Notes: generated by a model from the sequence alone, not told the origin. DNA of 64,000 bases from Thiomicrorhabdus marina (GCF_017571465.1 NZ_JAGETV010000003.1:120724-184723); one strand, 5' to 3'; counted from the first letter of the stretch, positions 18,845-28,849 are shown. Program-made: numbers and translations.

Positions 18845-19873
18845 TCAATCATTTTTAATAGATAAAAGTGTGTTTATCTCTTCTTCGCCTTGTTTTTCAG
18901 CTAATGTGCGCTGTTTTTCACGAAACCGCGCATACTGCTGAATAGCCTTTTGATCAGCTATTTTCTTTGTCATCTGCCCAGAGTTTTGCAAAACATCACG
19001 ATTATTAAATTCTAAAAACTGATCTAGCTTTAACTGCCAATCCTGCATAAACACCTGTTTACGACGTAAAGCTTGGTCTTCTGCAAAATCTAACCACATG
19101 GTCACAATCCGATTAAGTTCTTTGATTTCCGTTTCAGAGAGGTAATTCTTGGCAACCGTTACATCGGCTTTCGTTACACTCTTGCCTTTGGTCGAGGTTA
19201 ATCCCATATTCGGCAATTCTGCATCTGCCCGACTGTGAATGATTTCTGCCGCCGTTTGTCCCGAGACGGCAAAATGCAGTTTGTTTTGCATAATCCTAAA
19301 AAACTGCGTTGTTTCGCGCGAACTCGGTTGATAATCCGCCGCCATCGAGAAAATCTCTTTAACCCGTAGATACATTCGACGTTCACTGGCACGAATATCA
19401 CGAATGCGTTCTAGCAACTCATCAAAATAATCAGGAATCAGCGAACCTTCAACCGGAGGATTCTTCAGGCGCTCGTCATCCATCACAAAGCCCTTGCGCA
19501 GATATTCACTTAAACGCTCAGTAGCCCAGCGTCTAAACTGCGTACCTCGCGATGAACGCACTCGATAACCCACTGCCAGAATCGCCTCTAAAGAGTAGTG
19601 TTCGATTAAACGCGAAACTTGACGAGAACCTTCTTGGCGAACTATCCGGAATTTCCGGATAGTTGCCCCTTCAGCCAGTTCAGAATCAGCATATATGCCT
19701 TTTAAGTGTTCATTAATCGTGCGCACATCTTTTTGATAAAGCTCAGCCATTAACGCTTGAGTCAGCCAAATGGTTTCTGCTTCAAAGCGACATTCAACCC
19801 GCGACTGACCATCTTCGGTTTGATAGAGTAAAAACTCACTGTGCGGAGCCATTGGCGCATTATCATTCGTCAT
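18845..19873 (-). CDS. RhuM-family protein overlapping a restriction-modification gene
   Basis: 342 residues from ATG 19873, with AAAAGGAG just upstream. It belongs to the RhuM ('virulence protein') family: FEAETIWLTQALMAELYQKDVRTINEHL near the start is a helix-turn-helix-like segment, followed by a characteristic YSLEAILAVGYRVRSSRGTQFRRWAT. Its start overlaps the end of the upstream restriction-methylation gene by 11 bases, which indicates one transcript. RhuM genes are often found in or beside restriction systems and islands, but their biochemical role is not known to me. A control or accessory part for the R-M enzyme is inferred from the overlap. Confidence 0.85.
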   Translation of the reverse strand: MTNDNAPMAPHSEFLLYQTEDGQSRVECRFEAETIWLTQALMAELYQKDVRTINEHLKGIYADSELAEGATIRKFRIVRQEGSRQVSRLIEHYSLEAILAVGYRVRSSRGTQFRRWATERLSEYLRKGFVMDDERLKNPPVEGSLIPDYFDELLERIRDIRASERRMYLRVKEIFSMAADYQPSSRETTQFFRIMQNKLHFAVSGQTAAEIIHSRADAELPNMGLTSTKGKSVTKADVTVAKNYLSETEIKELNRIVTMWLDFAEDQALRRKQVFMQDWQLKLDQFLEFNNRDVLQNSGQMTKKIADQKAIQQYARFREKQRTLAEKQGEEEINTLLSIKND

Positions 19874-22800
19874 TGCCGGACTCCTTTTGCTCAGCTTTTC
19901 CCTGTTCAGGGTAAAGCACAATATCAACGGCCTGCATTAACCTCTCAGTTTCTGTCAGTGCCACAATGATTTTCTGATAATGCAAAATATCCTCAAAGTT
20001 AAGCGTTCGGCCTTGGCGGTCTTTGAGCCACTTTTGTGCCGGTTGATAACCGCCTATATAGAATTCCCAGGCTTTTAACGGCACTTGGTCAAAATACTGA
20101 TCGTCATTAATCCACACCTTGCCATGCGTCGCTGAAATGGCCTCATAGCCGATACTGGTTTTGGTCATTTTACGGGTGACCACATTATCGCCCGCCTGCG
20201 GATAAGAAGTAATTGGCGTATTCAAAACCTCATGTTCCAGCAGATGCCGACGGCGCAGTTCATCACCCAAAGTCACCAATTGCCAGAAGGTTTCCGATGT
20301 TGGATAAGGCACTCTCGGAAAATCGGTTTTTAAGAACTCTTTATAGGTTTCACGATAGGTTGGGCTATGCAACACGGCATAGATATAATCGAGAATATCG
20401 ATTGGCGTGAAAAAGCCCGAGTCCACATTGGAAGGTGCAAAATCCTGCTGATTATTTTCCGCTTTAAATGCCAGTTTCAGGGCTTTTTCAAAGGCTTTAA
20501 TTTCTTCGGGATTTAAATTCGGTGTTCGTTCAGAACCATCTTCAGGGTAGAGGTATAGAGGGAAAAGTGCCGATTGAATAGTTCTCTCAGCACACTTTGT
20601 TTCCATAACATATTTCGAAATATAAAAATGGTCACAAGTTGAACTTTTGTTACTTCTAGCTGTAGCCAATCCTAAATTAGCTTCTAGCATATGTTGCATT
20701 ACATCTAAGCGGCTACGCTCAATAAATGTAGGATCAAAATAAATATAACGAATGTCGAACGGTCGATAGCTAATTGTTTCAATATGCTTTGAATCAAATA
20801 CGGAAGAGTGTTGAACGTCTGCTATTTTCCAAGTTTTATTTTCACGAACACCTAACTGTTTTTTCACCTGCTCTGGTTCATTATCTAAGAAATATTGAAT
20901 TTTTTTTTGCAGGGTTTGAACATTATCATCAATTACTAAACCATCTCTTGATGTAACAATCCCAACATTATTTATCTTAAATAAATCAGGAATAGCAAAA
21001 CCTTGATCATATACCTTTTGTAGGCCAAAATCCTTCGGCACCATAAAATACATTGGCTCAATATTAGGCAATGGCTGATATGGCACATCTTTAAATGCCG
21101 TACTTTCTAAAAAGGCGTATTTATCTTTGCGTTTTCCCCAAAGGTCATAGTGATAGGCTTTACCAAGTTCGTTATTGCCTTTTTTACCAGTTTTAACCAG
21201 TAAGTTAATACTGACACCTTGCTCGATATCAAAGACATTTTCATCTTTGGAACCATCAGGGCAGACTTCTTTTTTCTTGCCATTACCATGTAAATCAATA
21301 GTGTAGATTTCGTCATAGGTTTTAAGTAAATTCCAGCGCATACCACGAAAAGTCGGGTTATCCAAAAAGCCGTGTGGATTGATAAACGCCAAAACCCCTT
21401 CACCATTTTTTTCAATAAAGTGTTGGGCAAAACGCATAAATTTAACGTAATCATCATTAATCCATTTAGGATTTCGTTCTTGCAGTTTTTGCTTGCCGCC
21501 CGGCTCTTTTTTATAGTCATCCATTAATGACATAATCCAATCGCCTTTATTGGCACTTTCGCCGGAATAAGGCGGGTTGCCAAGCACCACCATTACGGGC
21601 GTATCTTTTTTAACCGCATTGGCTTCTCTGGCTTCATTACTGAGCCATTGCGAAAACAGGCTGTGGGTGTCTGGGTGGTACTCTTCCAGTGAATTAGTCA
21701 GGAAAATGCGCAAACGGTTATTTTGATCGCGTTGACTGCAACCGGTTTCACCAAGCAACATATCCAACTTTAAATGCGCCATGGCGTAAGAAGCCATTAG
21801 CAATTCAAAACCGTTTAAACGCGGTACTAGATGTTCTTCGACATACTGCGGCCAGATGCCTTGCATATGCTGGAATTTGCTTTGATACAGGAAATTAACT
21901 ACTTCCGCTAGAAAAGTTCCCGTGCCGGTTGCTGGGTCAAGAATCTGCACACGATGCACTTCTTTTGTGCCGTAGTATTTCCCTTTGCGCTTGGTGATTT
22001 TGCTGCCTTGCGCCTGCATATCCGCCGAGGCTTCCACCTCGATGCTGGTTTTACTGTTATCTGCCAAGCCATCAACAATGCCAAATTTGCTTTTTAAGAT
22101 TTCATCGACCGCACGAACAATAAAATTAACCACCGGCTGAGGCGTGTACCAAACCCCACGCGCCTTACGCAATTTGGCATCATATTTGGCAAGAAAGGTT
22201 TCATAGAAGTGGATAATCGGGTCGGTCTGCGCGGTCTTTTTACCATAGTTTTGCAGAATGCTTTTCACATCGGCATGCAGAAAAATTTCTGCCAAGTTAT
22301 CCACCGTCGGGCGAATACGTGCATCAATGTTATAACCGGCAATCGACTGGAACAGATTGCGTAACAACGGATTACTTTGTGGAATTAAACGCGCCGCTTC
22401 ATCACGGTCAAAAGTCGGTAGGGTCGGATCATGATAACGCGCGGCAAACATGCCATAAGCAAGGGTTTGTGCATATAAATCAGCAAATTGATTCGGTTCC
22501 AAATCGTGAATCAACTGGTCGTGAAAAACTTTAAATTGCTGGGTCAGTTCAGATTCCACCCCAGTATTTAAATCTGCCTCCAGTGCTTCCTGCAAAATAG
22601 TCTGTAAAAGTCTGGCCTTACCCGCCATAAATTCGGCCAAGGCAACTGGTGACTTAATCGCTTGGGTAACACGAGCACCAAAAGAACGGACTTGATCTTC
22701 AAACTTTGCAAAATGCTTAGGCTCCGGTTCAATCTGATTCGGGTTATCGAAAGCGGGTTGCCCTAAGCGAATCTCAGCAATCAACTCACCTTTTTCAAAA

Positions 22801-23117
22801 AATTGAAACCAGACATAATCGGTAATAATCAGATTATCGAGCGCCTTTTTATAACGATTAAACTGTTCAATATAATTTTTGCTTTTTAAATCCTTGCCAA
22901 TGTCTTTGGCTTCAATATAGCCTATCGGCACACCCTTTTTGGTGATGACAAAATCTGGGTTACCGCAGTCGGTGATTTTGGAAGGCTCATTGATAATGTG
23001 GTGATCTGGTAACAGCGTTCTAAATAACTGTTCAAGATCGGTACGAAAGGTATGTTCGGAAGTGTGCCCTTGGGCAAGGCGCTGATTAATTTGATCAAGA
23101 TAGTCGGCTATTTGCAT
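19863..23117 (-). CDS. Single-chain restriction endonuclease/N6-adenine methyltransferase (Type IIG / Type ISP-like)
   Basis: 1084 residues with nuclease, methylase and specificity parts in one chain. Near the start is a PD-(D/E)XK nuclease signature: Asp55 in NPDFVIT and Glu69-Ala-Lys71 in YIEAKD. A helical spacer follows to about residue 330. The methylase carries motif I, ILDPATGTGTFL (near 387), and the catalytic NPPY in VLGNPPYSGES (near 512). The C-terminal third contains the RPFDIRYIYFDP stretch typical of the Type ISP/IIG specificity domain. It has no helicase motifs, so it should act as a Type IIG enzyme, cutting at a distance and protecting one strand. The target cannot be read from sequence. 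The region coding residues about 600-850 looks more AT-rich than its flanks. Confidence 0.9.
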   Translation of the reverse strand: MQIADYLDQINQRLAQGHTSEHTFRTDLEQLFRTLLPDHHIINEPSKITDCGNPDFVITKKGVPIGYIEAKDIGKDLKSKNYIEQFNRYKKALDNLIITDYVWFQFFEKGELIAEIRLGQPAFDNPNQIEPEPKHFAKFEDQVRSFGARVTQAIKSPVALAEFMAGKARLLQTILQEALEADLNTGVESELTQQFKVFHDQLIHDLEPNQFADLYAQTLAYGMFAARYHDPTLPTFDRDEAARLIPQSNPLLRNLFQSIAGYNIDARIRPTVDNLAEIFLHADVKSILQNYGKKTAQTDPIIHFYETFLAKYDAKLRKARGVWYTPQPVVNFIVRAVDEILKSKFGIVDGLADNSKTSIEVEASADMQAQGSKITKRKGKYYGTKEVHRVQILDPATGTGTFLAEVVNFLYQSKFQHMQGIWPQYVEEHLVPRLNGFELLMASYAMAHLKLDMLLGETGCSQRDQNNRLRIFLTNSLEEYHPDTHSLFSQWLSNEAREANAVKKDTPVMVVLGNPPYSGESANKGDWIMSLMDDYKKEPGGKQKLQERNPKWINDDYVKFMRFAQHFIEKNGEGVLAFINPHGFLDNPTFRGMRWNLLKTYDEIYTIDLHGNGKKKEVCPDGSKDENVFDIEQGVSINLLVKTGKKGNNELGKAYHYDLWGKRKDKYAFLESTAFKDVPYQPLPNIEPMYFMVPKDFGLQKVYDQGFAIPDLFKINNVGIVTSRDGLVIDDNVQTLQKKIQYFLDNEPEQVKKQLGVRENKTWKIADVQHSSVFDSKHIETISYRPFDIRYIYFDPTFIERSRLDVMQHMLEANLGLATARSNKSSTCDHFYISKYVMETKCAERTIQSALFPLYLYPEDGSERTPNLNPEEIKAFEKALKLAFKAENNQQDFAPSNVDSGFFTPIDILDYIYAVLHSPTYRETYKEFLKTDFPRVPYPTSETFWQLVTLGDELRRRHLLEHEVLNTPITSYPQAGDNVVTRKMTKTSIGYEAISATHGKVWINDDQYFDQVPLKAWEFYIGGYQPAQKWLKDRQGRTLNFEDILHYQKIIVALTETERLMQAVDIVLYPEQGKAEQKESGNDE

Positions 23118-23176
23118 TTTCGATATAAATTATGAGTTATTTATTCAGGCTAGCTATTGTATGCAAAACTCAGCCG

Positions 23177-24115
23177 TTATACACCCACCAACTGCAAAGT
23201 GACATGGTGCACTTTGTGCTCATTATTCAAGTATTGTTTTATGTCCTGAATCGTTGATTCATTGATATTTTCAAGGTCAGTTTTAGCGTGTAGGGTCATC
23301 ATCACTTGGTCTTCGGCAATCGCCCAAAGGTGAATGTGATAAACATCATTAAGAAAGTCGAACTGCTGTAACAGGTCTTCCTTTATTGACTTGATTTCAT
23401 AACCCGCCGGCACACCTTCCAACAAAATATGTGCCGATTCTCGGGTTAATCGATAAGCGCCGATACCAATAATGGTTGCCATCAGAATCGACAGTATCGG
23501 ATCAATCGGTGTCCAGCCGGTATAGTAAATTAGAATCGCGCCGACAATAACTGCCACCGATCCCAAGGTATCGCCAAGAAAATGCAAGGTCGCGCCGCGC
23601 ATATTCATATTGTTTTGGTTACCGGAGTGCAGAATCCAGAATACAAATAGGTTATTCAGCAACCCAATCACCGCAATAATAAACATCTCTTTACCCATAA
23701 TTTCCTGCGGCTCTAGAAAACGCTGAATCGCCATGACAATAATCGCTGCAACAATCAGCAATAAGGTAAAACCGTTTACAAAAGCAGTCAGAATTTGAAA
23801 ACGCTGATAGCCATAGGTCATCTTGGCATTGGCTGGTTTTTTGGCGATTTGAAAGCCCCACCAAGCAACCGCCAACGCCATCGCATCGGTCAACATATGC
23901 ACACCGTCAGCGACCAATGCGATGGAATTCACCCACAGGCCGCCAAAGATTTCTACCAGCATATAGCTCGCCGTGATAATCGCCGCAATCATCACCTTTT
24001 TCTGGCTATGACTATGCCCGTGATTGACTTGGGAATGGAGACTCAGCTCGTCTGGATCGTTGCAAGTAAGCGGAGTCGCTTCCTCTATCGGATGATGGTG
24101 GTGATGATTATGCAT
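23177..24115 (-). CDS. Cation diffusion facilitator family zinc/cobalt exporter
   Basis: 312 residues. A His-rich start (five consecutive His within the first ten residues) may buffer metal. Six membrane helices follow, with the zinc-site residues in helix 2 (ALVADGVHMLTDAMAL, HxxxD) and helix 5 (HFLGDTLGSV, HxxxD). A cytosolic C-terminal domain follows (VYHIHLWAIAEDQVMMTLHAK). This HxxxD pattern is that of ZitB/CzcD-type zinc/proton antiporters in the inner membrane. It starts 13 bases after comF ends, so the two are likely cotranscribed. Confidence 0.92.
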   Translation of the reverse strand: MHNHHHHHPIEEATPLTCNDPDELSLHSQVNHGHSHSQKKVMIAAIITASYMLVEIFGGLWVNSIALVADGVHMLTDAMALAVAWWGFQIAKKPANAKMTYGYQRFQILTAFVNGFTLLLIVAAIIVMAIQRFLEPQEIMGKEMFIIAVIGLLNNLFVFWILHSGNQNNMNMRGATLHFLGDTLGSVAVIVGAILIYYTGWTPIDPILSILMATIIGIGAYRLTRESAHILLEGVPAGYEIKSIKEDLLQQFDFLNDVYHIHLWAIAEDQVMMTLHAKTDLENINESTIQDIKQYLNNEHKVHHVTLQLVGV

Positions 24116-24128
24116 AAAATCCCTTTTT

Positions 24129-24839
24129 CTAAACCGATTTGGTTTTCGCTATCGCCCAGGCGGCGACAAATTCCACTGCTGAATGTTTTTTAATCTGCCT
24201 AGCTAATGCTTGCATAGTAGCGCCTGTTGTTATCACATCATCAACAATTGCAATCCGTTTCAATGAACTTAGCCTTTCGGTTTGCACAGCAAAGGCGCCG
24301 CGTAAATTTTGATGACGTTGGTTACTATCAAGGTGCGTCTGTGATTCGGTATGCTTAACTCGTAACAACGCCTTATCCAATACCGGTACGCCTAAAAATC
24401 TGCCAAGTTCATCAGCCAGCAATTGTGCTTGGTTATAACCTCTTTGCCGTCTGCGCCAAGGATGAATCGGCACAGGTAGTAAAGCCTCAATCTCGGCTGC
24501 CAACAGTACCTGTTGCTGTTCATGCCAAAACAGCTCGGCCAGCAGTCGTGCATGGCTCATCTGCTGATGGTACTTCAATTCATGAATCAATCGTGTTACA
24601 GGTTCTTGAAAAGAGAAAGCCACTTGCGTTCGATCAAATGCAGGAGGATGGTGTAGGCAACTGCCGCATAAATTGCCATCCAATGAAAACTCGGCACACT
24701 GTGGACAGAAGTTTTTTATACGTGGAAGCGCTGCAATTTCGTGCTCGGTTAAATCACAAAAATTACCCGCCTGTTGACTCAATACCGACGTCGGCGGAAT
24801 GAGCCATCTCTCCAACCAATGCATCGAAGATTCCTTCAA
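24129..24839 (-). CDS. comF: ComF-family phosphoribosyltransferase-like protein
   Basis: 236 residues (an internal ATG five codons in would give MHWLERW, also plausible). Two CxxC pairs near the start (CPQC, CGSC) form the zinc-finger-like region. A LIHELKYHQQ segment and the PRPP-binding motif IAIVDDVITTGAT near 197-209 are typical of ComF/GntX. In naturally competent bacteria ComF helps take single-stranded DNA across the inner membrane; the enzyme activity is not settled. It diverges from bioB across 65 bases, an arrangement common in proteobacteria. Confidence 0.9.
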   Translation of the reverse strand: MKESSMHWLERWLIPPTSVLSQQAGNFCDLTEHEIAALPRIKNFCPQCAEFSLDGNLCGSCLHHPPAFDRTQVAFSFQEPVTRLIHELKYHQQMSHARLLAELFWHEQQQVLLAAEIEALLPVPIHPWRRRQRGYNQAQLLADELGRFLGVPVLDKALLRVKHTESQTHLDSNQRHQNLRGAFAVQTERLSSLKRIAIVDDVITTGATMQALARQIKKHSAVEFVAAWAIAKTKSV

Positions 24840-24861
24840 GACTACTCGTTCGTTAATGAGC

Positions 24862-24867
24862 TATAAT
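24862..24867 (+). promoter_or_regulatory. Candidate -10 box of bioB
   Basis: A perfect TATAAT lies 38 bases before the bioB ATG in the short comF/bioB gap. No good -35 is seen 16-18 bases upstream, and no BirA-type operator (TTGTAAACC with its inverted copy) is visible. Confidence 0.4.
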
Positions 24868-24904
24868 ACGCCGTAATTCTGCGACTCGATAATGGAATAT
24901 TTTT

Positions 24905-25918
24905 ATGCTTGAAGCTGCTCTACAAGACAAACTCGGTCAGGTTCGCCACGATTGGACAATCGATGAAATCCGTCAAATCATGGATCAGCCTTTTAATGAT
25001 TTAATGTTCCAAGCGCAGACCGTACACCGCCAGAACTTCAACCCGAACGAAGTACAAACCAGTACTTTGGTCAATATCAAATCCGGCGGTTGTGCCGAAG
25101 ACTGTTCATACTGCTCGCAAAGTTCGCGCTACGATACCGGCTTGGAAAAAGAGAAGATGATGGCCGTTCAAGAAGTGGTCGATAAAGCCATCGCCGCTAA
25201 AGAAAAAGGCGCAACTCGCCTGTGTATGGGGGCTGCATGGCGTAACCCGAATAAAAAAGATTTCCCGATTGTTCTCGACATGGTCAAGATGGTCAAAGGT
25301 CTCGGTATGGAAACTTGTCTGACTCTAGGAATGCTAGATGACGATCAAGTCAAACAGTTGAAAGATGCCGGTCTGGACTACTACAACCACAACCTAGACA
25401 CCTCGGAAGCTTACTATCCGCAAGTCATTACGACTCGTACTTTCCAAGATCGTTTAGATACCATCGACAAGGTACAGAAAGCCGACATCAATGTCTGTTC
25501 CGGCGGCATTATCGGCATGGGCGAAGCACATAAAGACCGCGCCGAATTACTGAAAACCTTTGCTAATATGCACCATCATCCAAGTTCGGTGCCAATTAAT
25601 CTACTGGTGCCGGTCGAAGGTACGCCAATGGCGCATATGCGCGGAAAAACTGATTCATTCGAGTTTATTCGTGTCATTGCCGCGGCTCGTATTTTAATGC
25701 CACAATCATACGTGCGCCTGTCTGCCGGGCGTATGGAATTGACCGACGAAGCGCAAGCCCTATGTTTCCTTGGCGGTGCCAACTCGATTTTCTACGGCGA
25801 TAAACTTCTGACCACCGATAATCCGGAATCGGATCACGACACGGTGCTCTTTGAAAAACTCGGCATTAATATGCAAGTCGCTAAAACACACCTTAAAAGC
25901 GAAGCCAAATCGGCATAA
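24905..25918 (+). CDS. bioB: Biotin synthase BioB
   Basis: 337 residues. The radical-SAM cluster motif is CAEDCSYC, with Cys63, Cys67 and Cys70. Further conserved elements are [22 protein letters not shown], the SGGIIGMGE stretch and RLSAGR with the Arg that binds the 2Fe-2S cluster. It inserts sulfur into dethiobiotin using SAM. It is followed by bioF after 5 bases; bioA and bioD are not in the window, and bioH/bioC are about 19 kb away. Confidence 0.98.
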   Translation: MLEAALQDKLGQVRHDWTIDEIRQIMDQPFNDLMFQAQTVHRQNFNPNEVQTSTLVNIKSGGCAEDCSYCSQSSRYDTGLEKEKMMAVQEVVDKAIAAKEKGATRLCMGAAWRNPNKKDFPIVLDMVKMVKGLGMETCLTLGMLDDDQVKQLKDAGLDYYNHNLDTSEAYYPQVITTRTFQDRLDTIDKVQKADINVCSGGIIGMGEAHKDRAELLKTFANMHHHPSSVPINLLVPVEGTPMAHMRGKTDSFEFIRVIAAARILMPQSYVRLSAGRMELTDEAQALCFLGGANSIFYGDKLLTTDNPESDHDTVLFEKLGINMQVAKTHLKSEAKSA

Positions 25919-25923
25919 ACTTG

Positions 25924-27117
25924 ATGGCGATAGAGTCTTTACAGCAACGTTTTACCGAGCGTCTTGAACAAAGACGCAAACAACACCTCTATCGCCAACG
26001 CCCCCTCGCTTTTTCGCCGCAACAACCGCTGATGAAGATTAATGGCATTGACTGCGTTAACTTCTGCTCGAATGACTATCTTGGTCTTGCCAATCATCCG
26101 CAAATCAAACAGCGTTTAATCACCGCTCTACAAAATAGCGGTATCAGCTACGGCTCCGGTGCCGCACATCTCGTCACAGGTCACCACCTTGAACACCACC
26201 TACTCGAAGATGAACTGGCCGACTGGCTTGGCGTTGAACGAGTCCTGCTGTTCTCGACCGGTTTTATGGCTAATCTGGCAGTACTGCAAACCTTAGCGCA
26301 GAAAGGCGATGTCATTCTCGGCGACAAGCTTAATCACGCATCACTAGTGGATGGAGCCTTACATTCCGAAGCGGACTTTAAACGCTATCCGCACCTTGAT
26401 ACACAAGCTCTGGAAAAGCGTTTACAACAGGCTTATCAAGAACAACAGCAAGCAATTATTGTCACCGACGGAGTCTTCAGCATGGACGGTGATCTGGCGC
26501 CATTGGCAAAGATTCAACAACTCGCCAAATCTTATAACGCTTGGACGATTATCGACGATGCGCATGGCTTTGGTCCCCTTGGTAATAAAGGACGCGGCAC
26601 GCTCAATCATTTCGGTTTAAAAGCCGATGATAATACCGTGCAAATCGGCACTCTCGGTAAAGCCTTTGGTTGTAGCGGCGCTTTTGTCGCCGGTTCCAAT
26701 ACCGTCATTGAAGCGCTGATTCAATTCGCACGACCATACATCTACACCACTGCCAGCACCCAACTGAATGCAGTGGCGGTTCGTGAAGCTCTGCAAATCA
26801 TCCAGCAAGCCGATAACGAGCGCCAACAACTGCATGACCTGATTCAGCAGTTCCGTGACGGTGCCGAGGCAATTGGCTTGCAATTATGGGATTCGCCAAC
26901 CGCGATTCAACCCATTCTACTTGGCGATTCCTCGACTGCATTAAGCTGGTCAGAGCATCTTAAACAACAGGGCTTTTGGGTCGCTGCAATTCGCCCGCCA
27001 ACCGTACCGAAAGGTCAAGCTCGTCTGCGTGTAACCCTTAGCGCGTCACATACTTCAGAGCAAGTGCAACAACTGCTTGCCGCCTTAAAATCTTGCCGAC
27101 AAACTGAGTGCAAATAA
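25924..27117 (+). CDS. bioF: 8-amino-7-oxononanoate synthase BioF
   Basis: 397 residues from ATG 25924; a TTG one codon earlier is possible but less likely. It is a PLP-dependent alpha-oxoamine synthase. NFCSNDYLGLANHP near the start, SYGSGAAHLVTGHHLEHHLLE, the IIDDAHGFGPLG Asp/His pair that holds PLP, and the Schiff-base Lys in TLGKAFGCSGA (near residue 245) are all present. It joins pimeloyl-ACP and alanine. It follows bioB with almost no gap and probably shares its mRNA. Confidence 0.96.
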   Translation: MAIESLQQRFTERLEQRRKQHLYRQRPLAFSPQQPLMKINGIDCVNFCSNDYLGLANHPQIKQRLITALQNSGISYGSGAAHLVTGHHLEHHLLEDELADWLGVERVLLFSTGFMANLAVLQTLAQKGDVILGDKLNHASLVDGALHSEADFKRYPHLDTQALEKRLQQAYQEQQQAIIVTDGVFSMDGDLAPLAKIQQLAKSYNAWTIIDDAHGFGPLGNKGRGTLNHFGLKADDNTVQIGTLGKAFGCSGAFVAGSNTVIEALIQFARPYIYTTASTQLNAVAVREALQIIQQADNERQQLHDLIQQFRDGAEAIGLQLWDSPTAIQPILLGDSSTALSWSEHLKQQGFWVAAIRPPTVPKGQARLRVTLSASHTSEQVQQLLAALKSCRQTECK

Positions 27118-27197
27118 TTCTGCATAGCTTCTCGAAAACACGTATATTTATTCAAATAAAACAATGAAAAGCAGATAAGAATTCAGGCGGGAAACCT

Positions 27198-28076
27198 ATG
27201 TCACTCACCATGCAACAAGGCATTAGTAATGCCCAAAAAATCCTCGAGAACCTGAGCGTTGACCCAATGCCTCAGGAATTTTTCGAACTGCAAGGCGAAA
27301 TGTTTTCAGCCAGTCCCAATATGGTCAAAATCGGCGATATTATTGGCCGCCACCCAAAGCTTCTGGGGCAGTTTCTCGGTTCGGTCAATCAGCGCCTAAA
27401 ACGCCCGCAAGACGACTTAATTCTCGACCCGCACGCGGCGGTCAATCTGCTTGGTCTAAAAGAAATTGAACAACTGTTTCTATTGAGCTATCTTTCCAGT
27501 TCTGTGCCTAAAACGCACTTTGATCAAGAATTGATTAATCGCAGTAAGCGCGCTTCGATTGCTGCCGCAGAACTCTCTTACTGGGTTAACGATATTGGTT
27601 ATGCCGAAGCCAATCTAGTTTCATTCTTGCAAGATATTGGCGCCATCTATATGGCACGAGCATATGGTTCAGAGTACTTAGGCGCCTGTAACCAAACACA
27701 GCTGAATTTTCCATTTAGCGGCTACCAGAAAGAGATGGAAAAATATCAAACAGCACACACTTATCTTGGCAGCTTGATTGTGCACCGTTGGCAGCTGGGA
27801 AGCTTATTAGCCAAAAGCGTTCTATTGCATCACAGCAAAGACCTACAGAGCCTCCAGAAATACGATATACGCGTTGCCCATATGGTCGCTATGATTCAGG
27901 TAGCCAATGGTTTAGTGCAATTGAATTATTATCAAGAAGAAGAAACCGAAGAACTACGCGAATCAATTGACAGAGCGGCTCAATTTTTAGAACTTCCGGA
28001 AAATGCCATTAAAGCCGCCATTTCTGTACTGGAAAAATGGGGCGACAGTTGTTGCAATCACGGCGCAAGCCACTAA
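27198..28076 (+). CDS. HDOD domain protein
   Basis: 292 residues, nearly all one HDOD-type domain. Hallmarks are the opening LSVDPMPQEFFELQGEM, LLGLKEIEQLFLLSYLSS, the A-rich helix around AAAELSYWVND, and FLQDIGAIYMARAYG, where catalytic HD residues of true HD hydrolases are replaced (QD instead of HD). HDOD proteins act as non-enzymatic signalling or scaffold parts, often linked to c-di-GMP or chemotaxis networks. No output domain is fused to this one. It converges on the ParA-like gene to its right. Confidence 0.82.
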   Translation: MSLTMQQGISNAQKILENLSVDPMPQEFFELQGEMFSASPNMVKIGDIIGRHPKLLGQFLGSVNQRLKRPQDDLILDPHAAVNLLGLKEIEQLFLLSYLSSSVPKTHFDQELINRSKRASIAAAELSYWVNDIGYAEANLVSFLQDIGAIYMARAYGSEYLGACNQTQLNFPFSGYQKEMEKYQTAHTYLGSLIVHRWQLGSLLAKSVLLHHSKDLQSLQKYDIRVAHMVAMIQVANGLVQLNYYQEEETEELRESIDRAAQFLELPENAIKAAISVLEKWGDSCCNHGASH

Positions 28077-28150
28077 ACAACTGAAATTAGCTTATTGTCG
28101 AAAATTACACATAGCCGACATGGTCGCAACACCTTGTCAAACCCTATATT

Positions 28151-28849
28151 CTATTTGCCTAATACGCGATCCAACTCTGCATAGGCTTTATTTAACCAAA
28201 CCTTAACACGCTGACGCTCCAACAAGCCTAAGGTCGGCCCGAGTGCTTCATCTTTGTTATTAGCGGCAGACCATAGACTTGCGCCAACTCGATCTATCTT
28301 TCGCATGGAACCTGCATGCAGTTGAGGAAGGTCGATGCTTGTCGCGCCAAAAGATTCTGCTTTAGTTTTCGCTGCAGACTTATCAAATAACGAAAAATCG
28401 TTACCGCGTCCACGGTTACGTACAAGGATATAGTCGGGATCAGCACCATAGGTATCCAACATCTTATCGAGAAGACGAATTGAGTCAGTCCCATCATCCA
28501 TAACATGCCATAAGGTAACAACGACACCAATCTCTTCAGCCAATTCGACCAGTCCGGATTCCTGCATCCAACGATCAATATTACGAGCAGATTGAGCAGC
28601 CAAATCGACAATGACATCACAACCTTGTTCTGCGGCCACTTCCGCAATTTGGTCAACACTCTCAAAATTACTAATATCAACCGCTTTTGCATAGTCTCCG
28701 TAATAGCGAATTAGGGCGCCGTGAGATAAATCACCATCAAAGGCGGTAAACGGCTTATTGCGATCTATGTGATATTGCGCCAATACTCTGGCAAGCACCG
28801 ACTTACCGACACCGCCTTTTTCTCCACCAACAAAATGGATTCGAATCAT
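28151..28849 (-). CDS. ParA/MinD-like ATPase, intact copy (Anbu-cluster linked)
   Basis: 232 residues. The deviant Walker A motif GGEKGGVGKSV has both the signature Lys11 and Lys16 of the MinD/ParA group. The Asp-bearing DGDLSHGALIRYYG fits Walker A', and DVIVDLAAQ (near 79-87) fits the switch II/Walker B position. It lacks the amphipathic C-terminal helix of MinD. It is the downstream member of a tandem duplicate whose other copy is broken, and both follow a transglutaminase-DUF2126 gene on the same strand. An ATPase role in positioning, or in driving the neighbouring modification system, is inferred from context. Chromosome-partition function is unlikely, as no ParB or parS is near. Confidence 0.82.
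   Translation of the reverse strand: MIRIHFVGGEKGGVGKSVLARVLAQYHIDRNKPFTAFDGDLSHGALIRYYGDYAKAVDISNFESVDQIAEVAAEQGCDVIVDLAAQSARNIDRWMQESGLVELAEEIGVVVTLWHVMDDGTDSIRLLDKMLDTYGADPDYILVRNRGRGNDFSLFDKSAAKTKAESFGATSIDLPQLHAGSMRKIDRVGASLWSAANNKDEALGPTLGLLERQRVKVWLNKAYAELDRVLGK

Noticed and set aside
23101..23176. Possible attachment site or tRNA fragment beside the restriction gene
   Set aside because: No tRNA-like fold or flanking direct repeat was found, so island borders are not supported.
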